Shown one piece after another: positions 4,759 to 6,764 of a stretch of DNA of 6,764 nt. Positions within the stretch are counted from its first letter, which is position 1, and each line of letters starts with the position of its first letter. The position numbers were made by a program, and so were the translations under genes. The notes below the pieces were generated by a model, which was not told where the DNA came from, did not search any database, and saw nothing but the letters and a program-made list of their open reading frames with translations. The stretch is from Candidatus Amesbacteria bacterium RBG_19FT_COMBO_48_16 (GTDB taxonomy: Bacteria; Patescibacteriota; Microgenomatia; CAZETR01; Amesbacteraceae): the NCBI GenBank assembly GCA_001775555.1, contig MEXE01000038.1:1-6764 (forward strand), read 5' to 3'.

Positions 4759-5977
4759 CCGGCTTCTTCTTCAGCCTAATTTCAAAAAACTCTGGGTCTC
4801 CCAGTTGCTCTCCCAGTTGACCATAAATCTGGTCAATTTTTCTATACTTACCCATATTTACGGCCGTACGGGATCTACCATAGCCGTTTCCCTGCTCTGG
4901 ATATCATATTCACTGCCGGCGTTACTTATTGCTCCCTTTGCCGCAGGATTAGTAGACCGTTTCAGCCTTCGCCGTCTGATGGTTATTACCAATCTCCTTC
5001 AGGCCGCAACGGTCGCCTCGTATTTATTGGTCGGCAATAACATCTTTCTTTTATATTCACTGGTTTTTCTCTATTCCAGCCTGGATCAGCTGTATCTCCC
5101 CTCCCAGCAGGCCAGTATCCCCTGGCTGGTTCCCAAAGCACTTTTTTCCGCGGCCAACGGTATTTTTTTTCTTACCCAGCAGGCCTCATTTTTGGTAGGT
5201 TTCGGCCTTGGCGGTGTATTTTTGTCGCTTCTGAGCCGAAATGTCACCATCATGCTCTCCTCACTATTTCTGGCTTTTGCCGCTTTTTCCGTTTCACTTT
5301 TACCCCGGGACAAAATTCATATCAAGTCTGTTATCAGTTTTGACAAGTTTTTCCAGGATTTCCGCCAGGGTTATCTTTTTGTCAATTCCCATCCCCAGGT
5401 CAGGCTTCCCCTGGCCCTGATCGTGTTTTTCCAGGTTTTTACCGTCACTCTATCGATCCTTCTTCCTTCCTACACTCACCGCATTCTGGGATTGGATTTG
5501 AGCCGGTCTGGTGTCATTCTGATTATTCCTGGTGCGTTAGGTGCCCTAATGTTTACCTATATTCTCCCCCGTCTTCTCAAACGCTATCGCAAGAAGGTTA
5601 TTATTCAGTCCGGGTTCGTGGCCGCGTCTGCTTCATTGATTATGCTCTCCCTTTTGGGTAGGATTACTTTCGTTTACCGCATCTGGATTTCGATAGCCGT
5701 CGTCGTTGGCTTGGGTATAGCTTTGGCTTCGGTAGTCATTCCCAGCCAGACTCTGTTGCAGGAAAAGGCTCCCGAAGCACTGCGCGGTCGAGTTTACTCT
5801 GTATTAGGATTTTTAATGACTCTTTCTACTACCATTCCTTTAATCATCGCGGCCTCATTAGCCGACCTGCTTGGTGTTAGCACCATCATAGGTCTCATGG
5901 CAGTGCTATTATTTGCTGGATTTATTTTTATCAAAAATAGGGGAGACTATGTCCTGGCAAACGGTTCTTGGCTTTGA
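4736..5977 (+). CDS. Major facilitator superfamily transporter (MFS_3 / MefA-like)
   Basis: This 413-residue membrane protein has about twelve hydrophobic segments in two halves (about 21-190 and 222-400), split by a charged cytoplasmic loop (about 191-221). Motif A is GLVDRFSLRR (71-80) in the loop between segments 2 and 3. PSQQASIPWLVP (122-133) and, in the second half, PSQTLLQEKAPEALRGRVYS (336-355) are typical of the MFS_3 group that includes macrolide and siderophore exporters. Drug or metabolite export is therefore plausible, but the substrate cannot be read from the sequence. The ATG at 4736 is chosen because homology to MFS N-termini begins there (PFSRLLLQPNFKKLW); the frame is open further upstream only as an out-of-frame reading of gatA. 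It overlaps gatA by 23 bases and gatB by 29, with no clear Shine-Dalgarno of its own. Codon use resembles its neighbours. Confidence 0.88.
   Translation: MNKNQPFSRLLLQPNFKKLWVSQLLSQLTINLVNFSILTHIYGRTGSTIAVSLLWISYSLPALLIAPFAAGLVDRFSLRRLMVITNLLQAATVASYLLVGNNIFLLYSLVFLYSSLDQLYLPSQQASIPWLVPKALFSAANGIFFLTQQASFLVGFGLGGVFLSLLSRNVTIMLSSLFLAFAAFSVSLLPRDKIHIKSVISFDKFFQDFRQGYLFVNSHPQVRLPLALIVFFQVFTVTLSILLPSYTHRILGLDLSRSGVILIIPGALGALMFTYILPRLLKRYRKKVIIQSGFVAASASLIMLSLLGRITFVYRIWISIAVVVGLGIALASVVIPSQTLLQEKAPEALRGRVYSVLGFLMTLSTTIPLIIAASLADLLGVSTIIGLMAVLLFAGFIFIKNRGDYVLANGSWL
5939..5945 (+). promoter_or_regulatory. Shine-Dalgarno of gatB inside the transporter gene
   Basis: AGGGGAG ends three bases before the gatB ATG, or five if the AGGGG core is used. 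It supports the start at 5949 although that lies 29 bases inside the transporter gene. Confidence 0.6.
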
Positions 5978-6764
5978 AGTCCATATCGAACTGGGTACAG
6001 CCTCAAAGATGTTTTGCGGCTGTCCGGGAGACCACTTTGGTAAATCCCCCAATACCCAGACTTGCCCCGTTTGCCTGGGTCTTCCCGGAGCCCTGCCGGT
6101 TCCCAACGCCAAAGCCATAGAATGGTGTATCAAATTAGGCTTGAGCCTAAATTGTCAGGTCAACCTTACTTCCAAGTTTGACCGTAAGAACTATTTTTAT
6201 CCCGACCTGCCCAAAGGTTATCAGATCAGCCAATACGATCAGCCCTTTTGCCATTCAGGTTTCCTGAGTCTATCTTCCGGTAAAACCATCCGCATCACCC
6301 GTGTCCATTTAGAGGAGGACACAGGCAAACTTCAGCACGCCACAGCCAACGGGGAAAAAGTCACTCTTATTGACTTTAATCGTAGTGGAGTCCCCTTAGT
6401 CGAGGTTGTCACTGAGCCGGATTTCTCAGATTCCAGTCAGAGCGATGAATTCTTAAAAGAGATTCAGCAAATTGTCCGTGTATTGGGAATTTCTTCTGCG
6501 GATATGGAAAAGGGGTCTATGCGGCTGGAAGCCAATATTTCTGTCAAACCCTCAGAACAATCGGATCTGCCCGGTTACAAAGTCGAGATCAAAAATGTCA
6601 ATTCTTTCCGTTTTATCAAAAAGGCGGTAGATTTCGAAGTTGCCCGCCAGATTAATATTTTGCAGTCCGGCCAAACCCCAAGCCAGGAAACACGTGGATA
6701 TTCCGAAAGATTGGGTGAAACCTACTCCCAGCGTACCAAGGAAGAAGCTCACGATTATCGCTAC
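5949..6764 (+). CDS. gatB: Aspartyl/glutamyl-tRNA amidotransferase subunit B (3' partial)
   Basis: The first 272 residues of a protein normally about 470-490 long are visible, and the frame is open to the window edge. It begins VLGFEVHIEL, the standard GatB N-terminus. The zinc-type cysteines C23, C25, C39 and C42 lie in CGC...PNTQTCPVCLGLPGALP. Next come KFDRKNYFYPDLPKGYQISQYD (about 76-97), the kinase-like LEEDTGK (121-127), DFNRSGVPLVEVVTEPD (142-158), GSMRLEANIS (189-198) and VEIKNVNSFRFI (212-223). The window ends in RTKEEAHDYRY, just before the usual FPEPDLP. GatB phosphorylates the acyl group of Glu-tRNA(Gln) or Asp-tRNA(Asn) with ATP and completes amidation with ammonia channelled from GatA. 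The C-terminal tRNA-binding tail domain is outside the window. The operon order gatC-gatA-MFS-gatB departs from the usual contiguous gatCAB. Confidence 0.95.
   Translation, partial: MSWQTVLGFEVHIELGTASKMFCGCPGDHFGKSPNTQTCPVCLGLPGALPVPNAKAIEWCIKLGLSLNCQVNLTSKFDRKNYFYPDLPKGYQISQYDQPFCHSGFLSLSSGKTIRITRVHLEEDTGKLQHATANGEKVTLIDFNRSGVPLVEVVTEPDFSDSSQSDEFLKEIQQIVRVLGISSADMEKGSMRLEANISVKPSEQSDLPGYKVEIKNVNSFRFIKKAVDFEVARQINILQSGQTPSQETRGYSERLGETYSQRTKEEAHDYRY

Overview
The window holds six protein genes, all on the + strand. They form two blocks separated by about 700 bases of AT-richer non-coding DNA. Block one (1-2396) runs from the C-terminal PHP half of a PolX-type DNA polymerase/exonuclease (its 5' end lies outside the window), through a LemA membrane protein, to an HtpX-type M48 membrane metalloprotease. 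Block two (3092-6764) is a glutamyl-tRNA(Gln)/aspartyl-tRNA(Asn) amidotransferase cluster in the order gatC, gatA, an MFS transporter, gatB. The gatB gene runs off the right edge.

The organism is bacterial. Several family-specific sequence choices recall Candidate Phyla Radiation (Patescibacteria) genomes, possibly Microgenomates: the HSN..(I/V)xPSHDLG form of the PolX PHP motif followed by a TEHNPS-type motif, the HtpX sequence around SGARPADKKRDF and SREYLADAS, the GSETAGSIRQP and ASSTDSPGP forms in GatA, and MRLEANIS in GatB. This placement comes from remembered family sequences, not from a search, so it is tentative. Presence of GatCAB implies that Gln-tRNA(Gln) and/or Asn-tRNA(Asn) is made by the indirect transamidation route.

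In block one the genes are tightly packed. The polX stop codon lies inside the lemA Shine-Dalgarno sequence, and 65 bases carrying a perfect GC-rich palindrome separate lemA from htpX. LemA next to HtpX is a recurrent pairing. In block two every junction overlaps: gatC/gatA by an ATGA, gatA/MFS by 23 bases, MFS/gatB by 29 bases. The transporter therefore looks like an integral, translationally coupled member of the operon rather than a recent insertion.

The intergenic stretch 2397-3091 contains no recognisable protein gene, tRNA or rRNA. It does hold a cluster of possible regulatory signals. These are two weak sigma70-like promoters, an A/T-type hairpin followed by a T-run, a CGGGTA segment with several alternative complementary partners, an eight-codon open frame with its own Shine-Dalgarno, a second weak hairpin with five Ts, and a -10 box placed so that gatC could be transcribed as a leaderless message. 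The most interesting points are this leader region and the transporter embedded in the gat operon. All regulatory calls are by eye and of low to moderate confidence.
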